A stretch of 64,000 nt of DNA from Vanilla planifolia (Eukaryota > Streptophyta > Magnoliopsida > Asparagales > Orchidaceae): the NCBI GenBank assembly GCA_023846275.1, contig CM043865.1:27199912-27263911 (forward strand), read 5' to 3'. Below the pieces are notes generated by a model. It saw nothing but the letters and a program-made list of their open reading frames with translations, was not told the DNA's origin and did not search any database. A program made the translations under genes and the position numbers. This document shows positions 11,449 to 23,300 of this stretch, in pieces (position 1 is the first letter of the stretch; each line of letters begins with the position of its first letter).

Positions 11449-11860
11449 ATTAATTCCTCATCGTTAGAGCTGCAGGCGCTCCAAACCCATGCAAGAAGAC
11501 GACCGATATCTTGCTCCGCAGCAACACTCACACTTTAAACTTGTTCCAGCAGTCCACGCTACTCACCCCCTGCCTAGGAATTCAAATTTGAATACGGGCC
11601 TGCCAAATTGACTTCCACAACAATACAGTAAAACCAGGCACGCACGTGACCAGGACGTCACGTACACGCCGCCCCTCCTCTTGCCGTCTCCCATACTTAC
11701 TTCGGACGCTCGCTTCAACATATCAGCCCCACCCCGCCTCCGTGCCTCCACCGTCACCGTCCCCTTTCTTCGTCACCAGCCACCCCTTCGACACCCGCAC
11801 CACCACCGTCTCCGCGTCAACTGCTCCGCTCCGTCACCAGCCCCAGCTCCAGATAATGGA
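11449..11860 (-). promoter_or_regulatory. LINE 5' UTR / probable internal promoter region
   Basis: GC-rich, CpG-containing leader between ORF1 and the AT-rich flank. LINEs of this type carry their promoter in the 5' UTR; the assignment here rests on position only. I recognise no specific element. Confidence 0.5.
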
Positions 11861-14800
11861 ATGCCGAATATTGTGCTCACATGTTTAAGCAAACCAAATC
11901 CATATGATTTCTGTCAAGCAACTCTAATGCATTCAATACTCTAGTAAGGGCCCAAACTGCCAATGAAAGTGGATTGCATAGAACCACATGCAAAGGGCAT
12001 TGATTAAAACCCCAATACTCGTGGAATTCTTATTGATGAAGCTTGGAGAATAGGGACTTGAAGGGTTATTGACTCTTTGGGTTGATGAAGCATTCAGAGA
12101 ACAAAGCATTAGGATTAACGTCATGCCCTCCATTCTAGATTGAATAGTTTTATAATAAGCTTTTAAAGAAACCAACCCCAGGACCAACATTCAAATAAAA
12201 TACAAGTTCAAATTACCATAACAAAGTTTTCCAGTAGAAAAATTAAACGGTTCCTCATGAATAATGACTCATGATTAGTAGTTAGCTAGATTGAATGGTA
12301 ATATGAAATGAAGGATATCACATTAAAAATAGTTCAACATCTTAGTAAAAATTTGATGATGTGTTTGTTGATTAACCATCCAAGTTCAAAAATCAACAAG
12401 AAAATACGAAGCCTCAACATAATGAGCATTTAATTGAAAAAAAAAAAAACAATCTCGGCATAACTAAATATAAAATTTTTGGTAGCATGGGAAGAAGCAA
12501 GGTGGATTCAAAGAAAATGCACTCAATACAATAACAAACAAAAAACCACTCTATAAAAAGTTCCTACAACTCTTATTATGGTGCCATTCTCCTACCAAAG
12601 CTATTGAAGTACTAAAGTCCTTAAACTTTGGTAAGAATGGGGACCATAGTAGTCTAGTCCAAGACAAGGGTAGGACTCATGTCCAAATGAGAGATCAATA
12701 ACAGGGAGAATTTGTTTTGAAATGCCTATCAAGAAAGAGAGATTTGGGTGATAGATTCACTTGAGATAGAAGCACGACTTTACACATTGTCATAACCATA
12801 CCTTGAGGTTGGTGAAAGAGTCAATCATGAGAAGAAGCAAGGCGGATTCAAAGAAAACCCACTCAACACAAAATAAATAAACAACCACTCTACAAAAAGG
12901 CCCTTACAACTCTCTTATGGTGCCTATCTCTTACTAAAACTATTGAAATACTAAAATCCATACACTTTGGTAAGAATGGGGACCATAGTTGTCTAGTTCA
13001 AGATAGAGGTAGAACTCATGTCCAAATGCGGGATCAACAACAACAACAATTTATTCTGAGATGCTTATCGAAAAGGAGGGGTTTGGGTGATAGCCCACTT
13101 GAGACAAAAGCATGCTCTTGCACATTGCACAATCACATCTTGAGGGTGGTTAAGGAGTCAATCATGAGTCCACATTACTAGCTTGATGGATCATTGGCGG
13201 TGGTTGGGGAAGGAGCAAAGCCTCATGAAAAAGAGGGGTAGGAATGAAGGTTTGGCAAGAGGATGTTGAGTGCCCAAAGGTGCTATAGGCATAATAGACA
13301 TTGGGAATTCAATCATAGATTATCTCTAGTTGTAAATGAGATCCATCAACAATCATAAGGATAGAATGTAGAATTGATATCAACCGCTACATAAACATGA
13401 ACAAGAAATAAACTTGGAGTTAATGGTATTGAGATTGTACATCAAAATTATCTTATACACCAAGCTAACAAGTTTAAAGAGATGTAAGATGTAAGAGAAG
13501 TTTATAGATTTTACCACAAGGGAATGTGATCAAAGCCATCTTTATCTAGCAAAATATTAGGAGTTCACCTCTTAAAAATAAAAGTGTAACTCAAAAGGGT
13601 CAAATACCAACTTAAAGAAGACCATCTAAGCTAGAAGTTAAAAAAAAATTGAATAAGAAGAATCTCCGACAGAGGGCAAAGACCTCAAATATACCTTCAC
13701 TATTCCAAATCTTCTTAATGACATCCAACACCATAGATTAAGGAAAACACTTCTTAATACAATAGCCAATGAGAGAAAGAGACCAATAATCACTAGCAGT
13801 CACAACCAAGCCAAAATTTTCCAAGTATTATTTTGCCAAGGGATGTAGTTCAAGTGATAGGAGAAGAAAGCATTCTTAATAAAAAAAGGTTTTCTTAATC
13901 AAAAGATGGCTTTGTCTAAATAAGGGTTGTTTGCTGTCAACAAGTAAAGAAGGGACAATAGGTTGGCTCAGGAGGAGGTGGAGAACGACGTAACATAGGA
14001 GAGCCCAATTACCAAAACAGTACAATTTGAGTCGATCGCATTGAGGGTGGCCTCAGTTAAGGGATGGGGCTGGTGAAGCAACATGGGATGAGAATGATGC
14101 AATGATGTGAAGGGTAGGCAGAATTGAAGAATGATGGCAGAAGCTTGAGGTGACAATAGTCACAACAAAACAAAGGGGCTAAGTAGGATACCCAAGATTG
14201 CAAAACGAGAGTTTTGGGGGGGAGATAATCCTTGGTGGGCAATTATGCGATGAAGGGGTTGGGTCTCAAATAACAAGGGAAGAGCAAGGGTGCTAGAGGA
14301 AGAAGAGTACAACTAAACTTTCGAAGGAAGGATTAAAGTTGAATGGAAAAGGGAAGAAGAGGACCTTGCACTGATTTTGTGAAGATAGTTCACTTTGTAT
14401 GGAGTGTACAAACTTATATGAACCACAAGAGACCTTGCACCATTATAAGAAACATAAACTCTTGTAGCAAACAATACTCCATATCAGCTCAAATTTCTTA
14501 ATTTCAGATACCTCATTGACCTTGCCAATTATTAAAATTATTAAAATTATTAAAATTCAATTAAGATTGTTGACCTCTCAGTTGACGTAATGGACAAGCA
14601 AGAACTCATCACAATGCAAATAGAAGGCTTGCTAAAATCGAATTTACTCAAAGAGCTAGAAGGGTACCCTATGTATTTTGTGCCAAAGTTAAGGATAATA
14701 GAAGCTTAAACCAAGGTTAACATAAGCGACGCCATTGGTTCCCATCACATCACTCTTCAGTATAGTATTTTGTTACAAAGTATTCAACCATCTTATAAAA

Positions 14801-17667
14801 AGCTTAAGCATCCCCCTTCGCCTCTTTATAGCACGTCCTTTTGAGGATGACTAGTGCTCCACATCCTCCATAGTCTTTCTTGTTTATGTCAATTTCCACA
14901 TAAAAAACCGCATAACAATCTTTCTCTCACTTTAAATTTTCAATACTCCTCTTTTTTGACAATTAAACTTACCCAACACCAACAATAGTGCCTAGATATC
15001 AAAATTATATGACAAAATAAACTTCTAATCAAAACAAACTAAGATTAATAAACAAACAGGAATTATGAATAGTTTATATAACCAAAATACATAGTTACAA
15101 AAAAATTAGAAAAATGGTTCAATCATCAATGTAAGTTCGACAACTTTACCATAAAAAAAAACTAAATAGAGTTGGGCAACAATGAAGTTTGCATATAATT
15201 GCTAGAAAAAATGAGATCGTTGACTTTATGCCATAATGAAAGGTGCATATATTATTATAAAGGTGAAATAAATTTGAAGTTTTATAGTTCATTCAAGTTC
15301 TAGATATGATACACATAACAAATGGGGTGAACAAGGAACAAAATGTTCCCAAAGTTAAAAACTTAACAAATGCTTCCACTTGGCAAGTAGTTATCATCAA
15401 GAAATGTTTGAATAATTGTTGCAAAATTATCTTGTTTTTTTTTTTAATTTTTTTTAAATAAATGATCTTGTTGGAAGTCAATCCATGTTACCTTGGAAAA
15501 CATATGCTAACAAGCACATCTTCCTTTTGTTCTATGAGCTCACCAATCCTAGACTTCTTGACCCTTGCCTCTTTATCCCACTAAAACATTAACCAACAAA
15601 GTTGCACATAGAATTTTCCCAATTTTCTATATAATTAACTGCTAGCAATCAATTATTTGTTCGAGCTGGGCATTAACACAAGGAATCGGCTATATTCTCT
15701 AACAAAAACTTTGGTTAAATTCATGACATAACTTTAAAAATTATAGTTATATAACAACTCCCAAGAATCTCTAATTCTATGTTCCACTAGGACCAACAAA
15801 AGTTGAAACAACTCTTAGCTTAGCTTAATCTTCAAACTAATGAATGACACCATATGCTCATATTCCCAGTTATTATCATCGTAATCCCACACCTTCGAAT
15901 AAAAATTATGACTATAAAGTTGAACTTCTATTAGGGAAATTGATTCCATATTCAAATGAAATGAAGTTCAAATGAAACGAAGTTTCCCTATCATTTTACC
16001 TCTCTTCAATGGAGGAAATAGCATCTTATATAGATAAAAAACATAAGCAACATGCAGAGTTTTCATTTTACCAACAACCATTTTGTTTTTGCTCCAAGTT
16101 CCCAACTACTTCAATCACCAGGGCAGAAGCCATGATGCCACCAATGGAATAATGCTTGCATTAGCCTCTTCCATTTTCTTAGCATTAGAGAGAACATAAC
16201 ACAATGCTTGTAAACATTTCTATGACAACAACACCTAAGTGAGTCTCCAAGACTAAGCATTCATCATCATCCACATTTTGACTCTCCCAATGGCACTAAG
16301 CATTTCCCACTTCCCATTTGTGGTGATGGAACTCAATAAAGACAAATAAGGAAAAGACTATAAAATCATGGAAAAGATGTATAAAAAAATGAATCTCCAA
16401 AATGTTCAAAACATTGAAGATGAACAATTGCTTGAAAAGATAAATCACCAATACATTTATAAATTGAATATGGTTAACAAATCATATGGTATGAATTGAG
16501 TTATGAATGATTTAATTTTTATAAAAAAATGTGAAGTGCCTCTTTTGGCACAATAACCCAAAATCCATGTAAACTAAGAACAAAAATATCTAGGTACTAA
16601 TAAAGATGTACAATATGATTCATCCTAAAAGGTATTTTAAAATGCGCAAGACCTGCATAAATCTATAGGAATCACAACATTTTGCACCATAATAAAGACC
16701 CATTAAATATTGAAGAAATAGCAACATGACCCAATTATACTCTTTGACTACAAATTATCAATATAATTCCAATATTCAATGTAAATCTTACCTCAAGCAA
16801 CCTAATGTCAACCTTATCCAACTTAATTGGGAAGCCAAGTCAACCCTATTGAGACTCGAGATTTAGCAAAGATAGTCACTCTTGTCCTAAATGTAATGAC
16901 CACACACCAACATATTATACCAATTAAAGGCTTTCTAATATCATATCTACTCAGCAGAGTTAATAGGAGGACAATTACATTTTGAGCCAAAGTCAACAAT
17001 AGGAGTGTATAAATAAAAGAACCAATGTTCCATCAAGGGTATCACATGTGAAACTATATAAGCTCATCACATCAAACTCTAGTATAATATTTTGCTCCAA
17101 GACTCTCGATAATCTTGTAAAGTCCTTTACCATCTCATTTCACCTTTTTGTATAAATTCTTGATGAGTAAGACAACTGGTACATCACCCTTGAAATTTCA
17201 TCAAAATTACACAAATTATGTATTTAGGAGCTTATGAATGTTTCCTACAATATATAAATAAAAAAAAAACAACAACAATAGTTTTAGCCTAATGCAAAGT
17301 TCAAATTGAACAAAATAAAAATGAATATGGTGCATACAAAGATCAAACAGGATTTTGGTAACATGTTCATTTATGACAATCACCACTTTCTATAAAACAT
17401 CGTCTGAAAATGTTGAAGCTCGTATTTGTAAACATTAAGCTAAAATTGTAAATCTTATTAAATAATCACAAAACAAAATTTCACAATTTACAAGTTAAAT
17501 GCATCTAAAGTTCAAAGTTTAACAGAAAACAAAAAACCTAAATCACATATTATTGAAAAAATTGGAGTTGTAAATATATAGATGCATTAATTATCAATAG
17601 GAAAATGATTTAACAGCAAGAGTACTAAGCAAACAAAATCTTAAAACGAAAACAAAAGCTAAATTTG
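11861..17667. other. Decayed repeat-like intergenic sequence
   Basis: AT-rich region between the LINE and the DUF2039 gene. It contains the 340-bp tandem duplication listed separately, and around 14570-14710 a plus-strand stretch faintly like the N-terminal part of a Ty3/gypsy RT. A simple 'attaaaatt' repeat lies near 14530-14558. On the minus strand, about 15700-16330 is coding-like but broken and unassigned. I see no intact gene. Confidence 0.4.
12487..13166. repeat. 340-bp tandem duplication
   Basis: Two adjacent diverged copies, 12487-12826 and 12827-13166. Both begin with 'gaagaagcaagg.ggattcaaag' and share 'ttggtaagaatggggaccat' later in the unit. The second copy ends at 'gtcaatcatgag', as does the first. 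The copies differ at many sites, so the duplication is old. No protein motif is recognised in either copy. Confidence 0.85.
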
Positions 17668-18678
17668 TTACATCCAACTTACAGCACGAAGAAGAGTCCT
17701 TCTATCCCTCTCACGAGCATTCTTAATTGCCTGAAAGTGAAATCCAAATTGTCAATTCTAAAAGGCACATAAGTCAAAGAAAAGCTGGTTTACTCAAAAA
17801 AAATAAACAGCGTATGAGCAAATGAGACAAAAAACCTCATCAAGCATCTTCTGCTCCGCCTCTACCTCTGAGCTATCCCTACAAATTCCATAAACTCCAA
17901 CACTAAGATCACAAAAAATTAAAAATGCGAGGAAAGAAAGAACAACGTTCACATGAAACTACCTGCCCACTATTTGATCCCTGCTACAGCAACACTTGGC
18001 GCATACATTTAGCTCCTTAGCGCATCCTAAGAAAATTTTGAATGCATCTCAGTAAATGAAACAGATAAAATCACATGAACCATCGAGCAAAAAACAAATG
18101 GTCTGTAACTTTAAATGCTTGCCAGAGCAAAGATTGTGGTATGCCTGTCTAACTGCACGCTTTGTGCACTTCTGGCTGACAAGTCCCAAACGAAGAAACA
18201 TGTAAAAAACGCTTTACTATCAAGAAGAAATGATAAAATAAAGAAAGATGCCGTCAGAACAAAGATGAACCTAGAATATAGAAACTGACCACTTTGCGGG
18301 CTCTGTAAGAGGCTTGTACTTCCCATACCTAAGCAAAACAAATAAAGAAAAAAAAAAATACTAACTTCGCACGAAGTTCTGGATCCTATTGAGATCAAAG
18401 CGACAAGAAGTGACGGGTACCTGCGCTTCCATTCGATCTGTTCCTTGCAGCGTGGGCAGACACCAGTAACGTCAGAGTAGGGACGAAATTTCCCGCCCAA
18501 TTCCTACAAAATTCGACACAATAAACACGAGCAGAGACCAAAAGCCGTCATCGGGAAGACAAGGCAAAAGGGTGAGGGAGAAATTCGTCAGAAGAACCGT
18601 TTCATTCTTCTTGTGGCCAGCGTTCGGCTTCCACGAATATCGGTTCTGGTGCTTCGGAGGACCACTCCGTGTTGACAT
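17668..18678 (-). CDS. DUF2039 / C9orf85-homologue Cys-rich small protein, seven exons
   Basis: A split minus-strand gene. Coding exons are 18678-18598, 18503-18421, 18328-18290, 18175-18123, 18026-17963, 17878-17836 and 17730-17683 (or to the stop at 17670-17668 if the last GT is not used). Each junction keeps frame. The spliced product follows the C9orf85/DUF2039 family from end to end: N-terminal 'PPKHQNRYSWKPNAG', then 'TGVCPRCKEQIEWKR', 'YGKYKPLTEPAKCQKC', 'KRAVRQAYHNLC', 'CAKELNVCAKC', and a C-terminal 'NARERDRRTLLR'. The CxxC pairs suggest zinc binding; the molecular function of the family is not known to me. The start at 18678 is chosen because the family begins there; an in-frame ATG at 18750 would add 24 unconserved residues. 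Intron 4 starts with GC. The 3' end is uncertain because 'gctGTAAGT' could be a further splice donor. Confidence 0.9.
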
Positions 18679-18860
18679 TGCCACAGCCACCGCCACCGCC
18701 GCCAAGTCGCCGATAGAACGATTGATAGAGGAATCGGAGGTTATTTGCAACTAAAGCGCGCGTGAACGGGTAACCCCGTTAGACACGAGTGATGCACCGA
18801 AACTCGACGTTAATTACAATTTTGGTGTTAGGTTCGAAGTTACCATTTAGGTTTCGACTA
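18679..18860 (-). promoter_or_regulatory. 5' UTR / proximal promoter area of the DUF2039 gene
   Basis: A locally CpG-richer stretch ('aaagcgcgcgtgaacggg' near 18752-18769) immediately upstream of the start codon, in an otherwise very AT-rich region. Position and composition suggest leader and proximal promoter. No TATA box or transcription start can be fixed by eye. Confidence 0.35.
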
Positions 18861-20325
18861 AAGCACTGTTACGATTATTTTATTATGTATAAGAAAATAT
18901 TAAAAACAACATTAAACTTTTTATATAACACATACTAATATAATCACATTATAAATTAATTTAACATATCTACACTTTTTAAAATATTATATTTATTGAG
19001 TTAAATTTCACAATATACTTCAAAAATCTAAAAAAGCTAATTTCTTTACAAAAAAAACCTTTTTAAAATTTTAAAATTAAAATTACGCATTCAACTACTA
19101 ATTTATTAAAAGCGTTACAAACAAAATTACAAACATGAAAAAAATATTAACTAATTTTTTGAATATTTCAAAAAGTTTTGTTCAAATAAAAAACTTTAAT
19201 ACCTCTTACAGACTAGTGTAACGCGTGCCTTGTTCCAATATTTGTAACATAGTCGAATTCAATAGCAATGCAATTTTTTTTAAATAAATTCTTACGATTA
19301 ATTAAAACAAACTGAAGAAAAATAACATTATATGTATGAAACAATAAACTATAACATAATTTTATGAAATATAATACAAATACCGATGAGCTATAAAAAA
19401 AAAAAAAGAAATATCACTTTAAAATATCCATCCAACAAAACCCCCATCAGTTCAGTGCTAAGTTAATATTATATCATATAACAACAAACATAATGAATCC
19501 AAAACAATATTTGTCTAAAAGAATTGATAAATCAAACTAAACACAACAAATCAGATCTACAATAATTCATTGCCCAAGTCGAATCTTTTCTCACTTATAT
19601 TCAAACATATTTGACAAACACACATAGGCATGGCATTCAATACTTTATAATCTTATCTACACAACTTTTTAAAACAATTAACTGTTATATATCATTATTA
19701 GTATCATTACTTACAAAAAAATGATAACATAGTTATCAACATCTCTATAAATTGTTGACCGATATTATCTCTCATAAACTTACGAGCTAATGTGATACAT
19801 GACAATTAATGCTGTTCCAATAATCCCTAATCCCTAGAGTGAATATAATTAATAACATCACTGACACAGTTATATAGATTAAAGAGCAGTTCATAGAAAG
19901 ATTAAACTATCAAAGCTCTTTCTCTTTTGCTATCAAGCTCATAGGATTTTTAGAACAGCCTAGATCACTGCATGTTTTAAATTAGCAGAAGATGAATTCA
20001 ACTGAAGCAGTAATACTGATGCTAAGTGTTACAATCAAAAGAAGCACTGCTGTCTTCAGGCATTGAAATTGGATGTATACTTTTCAGAAAACCTTAGACA
20101 GCGACTTGTGACGATCTTTGCAATAAACCCAACCACTGCAACATCGTCGATTCACGATGTAATCCATTCACCGTGCAGGGCAAAAACAGCTTGAAGGCAC
20201 ATCTGAATCACCCGGAAACAGCTTAAAGCATGGTTAGCTGTTAAGTAATAGAAATAACAGATGCTCGAAATGCTCAACGAAGGAGAGAATTAATAGATTA
20301 CCAAGATTAAAAAGAATAATGTTGA
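18861..20325. other. AT-rich intergenic spacer
   Basis: Sequence between the two minus-strand genes: upstream of DUF2039 and downstream of the PLAA-like stop codon. The part near 20325 must hold the PLAA 3' UTR and polyadenylation signals. I see no coding sequence and no recognisable repeat. Confidence 0.5.
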
Positions 20326-23300
20326 TTAGTTTGACACAATCAAACGTTCTATGTCAGCTCCAACCTCGGCAATCTTTGCCACCTTGGAGGCCTTTGCCTC
20401 CTTGGCTAAACTTAGAACGTCAAACGCCACCGCGATTTCTTTTACAAGACCATCAAGCATCTAATAAGGGCGGGTCAAGGGAGACAAGCAGTCACAAAGA
20501 TGAAGAAAGAACAGCACATGTATACTTTGTGTGGTTTTAAAAGCCAGTCATGCAAGCAAAATGTTTGTTAATGTATGAGTTATATCTGTATGAGAACTCA
20601 AATTTCATGTTTGTTAGCTGTTATTTAAATCAAAGTTATCACAGGCATCTTCAGAACTTATTAAAACCATTCAAAAACGTTCAAACATGTCAAGGGAAAA
20701 AGAGAACTGGAAATGTTACAATCTAATGAGGATTGGAAGTCCAAGATGGGAATGCAATCCTATTCATAGGAGAATGAACGAGCACAGGTAAACTAAAATG
20801 TCCAAAAACAGAACAAAAGCTATTAGAATCTAGGAAGGCATGGACTATTTTGCTCATTGGATGGGCTCGACATAACAAATACAACTTGTGTTTTAGCATT
20901 GATACAAATAAATCTATATAACCATATTTTGGGGGATACCAGTGACCCAACAGCAACCAACGCTCGAAACTTCGAATCATCATCAACATTCTTATCCTCT
21001 GCAACCTGGGATACGAAGCAATACAAGTTGAGATGACATAATATTGAAGAGTAATTACTGTAGTATAGAGTGAGAAGTATAATCTTGGCATTGGTCAAGA
21101 TTCAAGATTGACATTATGAGTAAAGAGAAGTAAGACCTCAAGAGCAGCAGATAGCACTTGACCTTGGACTTCAGCATCCTTCAGTTCAATTAGCAGCACA
21201 GCATAACTAATAATGCATTATAAAAAGAAGGTTTGTTGAAATATCTTCACTATTCTTAACCCAACAAATAATAAAGAATAAAAGAAGCAGTAAGCGTATT
21301 TTAAATTCAAATTTCCGAGAAAAATGATAGAACACCAAATATTTGATCAAAACATAAAACTTTACAAAATGGTACACATCTACAAATGTATTAACATAAC
21401 ATCTTGTGAGCTTAAATAATCCTTTTGAAAAGGAATCTTTGAACTGAAGCTTTTTAAAAAAGAGATGAGTTGAAAAAGATAAGTGAAATGTATTTCTTGG
21501 GTTAATGATGTTTTGCGTTTGGAAAAAAAATATTTAAAAAGCTCATTGGTGAGCTTGTTAGTGAACGAAATCTAGAACTCACAAAATTGTCAGGCATGCT
21601 ACAGAACTTGAACTACAGGCATAAATGTCTCCAACATTTGCATATCCACAATTCTAAACCAAAAATGCAGGATGCAATTCAGTATATGTCCAACAGCTGC
21701 TAAAAAACTCATCACATCACTTATTTTAGGGTGTTTTATACATTTGGCACCAAAAAACCTTATCAAGACACTAATTCCTAAACATTACCCATAATGCACC
21801 TTAAACAACTAAAATTACTAATCTAACATCAGAACAACACCTTTATTGTCCACTTCTGAATTCGGAATCAATAGTGTAGGGCATAATTCAGTATATCCAA
21901 CAGTTACTAAAAACCCCACCATCGTTTATTTTATGGTAATTTACCTATGCAACTCCACAACTTTTAATTACCTAAAACTCCTGCAGTCACTAAAATCAAA
22001 AACTCCTCAGAAAAATAATCTTACCATTTCCAACACAACCTAACAAACCTCACCATGATGCTGGCTACCAACCTGACCTCCCTCTCTTTCCCCTCTCTTC
22101 TCCTAATCGCTAACCATCTACTCATATGATTGTTTTACATTGCAATATCAAAATATACCGTGACCAAGTTCATTGCCATAGCAAAAGTCTAATGCAATTG
22201 ATTAAAGTTCCTATGTATAATTACGTAGCAATATATAAAGGATGACATGATAGCTTATGTATTTTCTTTAATTGTCTTATAAACAAACTAATCTTTGATT
22301 GTTTCAAATTTTAATTTGTAAGAAAGGGCAAAGGGAATGTTTAAGAAAAAGGCTTAACTACAAACACTATGCAAGAATCACTATCATAAATGCAAGCACG
22401 GACAACATTATGTATGTTCAACAAATCAAATGATTCAAAATTTATTATCTAGCACTCAAAATTTCAAAAATAAAAAACATTAAAATTGATAGCCCTTGAG
22501 TTATTATCTCTCTTTGCTTTCAGATACTCTTCATAAATAAAGAAGTGTTACTGAGATTTTCATGACAAAAGACACTTGATAGTTGATGGCATAACATCTG
22601 ATAAATAAAATATGAAATCTTATACATCATGTTGGCCACAATAATATTCCACTTTGTTACCTGGTTTTGATATGTATTTTGAAACAATTCAGCATTATCC
22701 ATTTTGGAGACCTGTATAAATTACTCAAAATGCTACATATGTATTCTATATATATTGTTATTTTTTTATGCCAATTAGTTTGTTATTTGTTTATGTCAAG
22801 CATCCTAACATAAGCTCACTTCATGTGCTTCATCTTTCATTTATTTCGTCACCAGTTTATGAAGTCATTCTATTTCTATCTATACTTGAAGTTTTGCTAG
22901 TTGTCTAAGAGAATTGCCATATCCCATGCATTTTTATGTATGTTTATATTGTTTGATCTGTCTATAGTCAGTGAGTATATGTCGACATATGAAATGCTTT
23001 ACGATAACCTTGAACTAGATGAGTTATTCTGTGCTCAAACTTCAATTGCCAATCCAACTACGATATATGGCGTGCAGATCAACAAATCTAGTCGAAGAGC
23101 TTCAAAGAATGCCTATTACAATTATTTTTAAGCCATTTGTTATGTTGACATATAGATTTTACCATCATTTAAGATTTTATAAAACCAATACGATTTTGAT
23201 TTTTTTACATGTTATTCACAATCAAGCATTGTTTTGATTCTATTACAATAACTTACATAAATACCTTGGATTACATTCTATTTCATATTTATATTATTGA

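Larger units (their letters stand above)
5298..11860 (-). mobile_element. L1-type plant LINE, near full length
   Basis: A GC-rich block sharply different from its AT-rich flanks. Reading on the minus strand it has a 5' UTR (about 11860-11449), ORF1 (11448-9709), ORF2 (9524-5358), a very short 3' UTR and a 14-base A tail (T run at 5298-5311). ORF2 has the order endonuclease - RT - zinc finger - RNase H, which is typical of the plant L1 group carrying a plant-type RNase H. The 5' edge is placed by the fall in GC content and may be off by tens of bases. I searched by eye for a target-site duplication between the flanks and found none. Long open frames and unbroken catalytic motifs suggest a relatively recent insertion. 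Confidence 0.9.

Noticed and set aside
9874-11888. Plus-strand open frames opposite LINE ORF1 and 5' UTR
   Set aside because: Low-complexity antisense frames in GC-rich DNA without recognisable domains.
5285-11900. Target-site duplication for the L1 LINE
   Set aside because: Only a six-base match ('cagata') could be found near both ends, and it is not placed directly at the borders, so it is not convincing.
15700-16330. Minus-strand coding-like blocks (for example 'EEANASIIPLVASWLLPW')
   Set aside because: Interrupted, and I could not match them to a family; they could be the remnant of a gene or a retroelement, but the evidence is too weak to call.
18598-18750. 92-residue open frame starting at 18750 as a complete small protein
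   Set aside because: Only the part from 18678 to 18598 is conserved; the rest downstream is intron read-through and the upstream 24 residues do not match the family.
20460-20460. ATG at the start of the last PLAA-like exon as a gene start
   Set aside because: It follows a 3' splice site and continues the family sequence 'VAVGSL' from the preceding exon, so the Met is internal.
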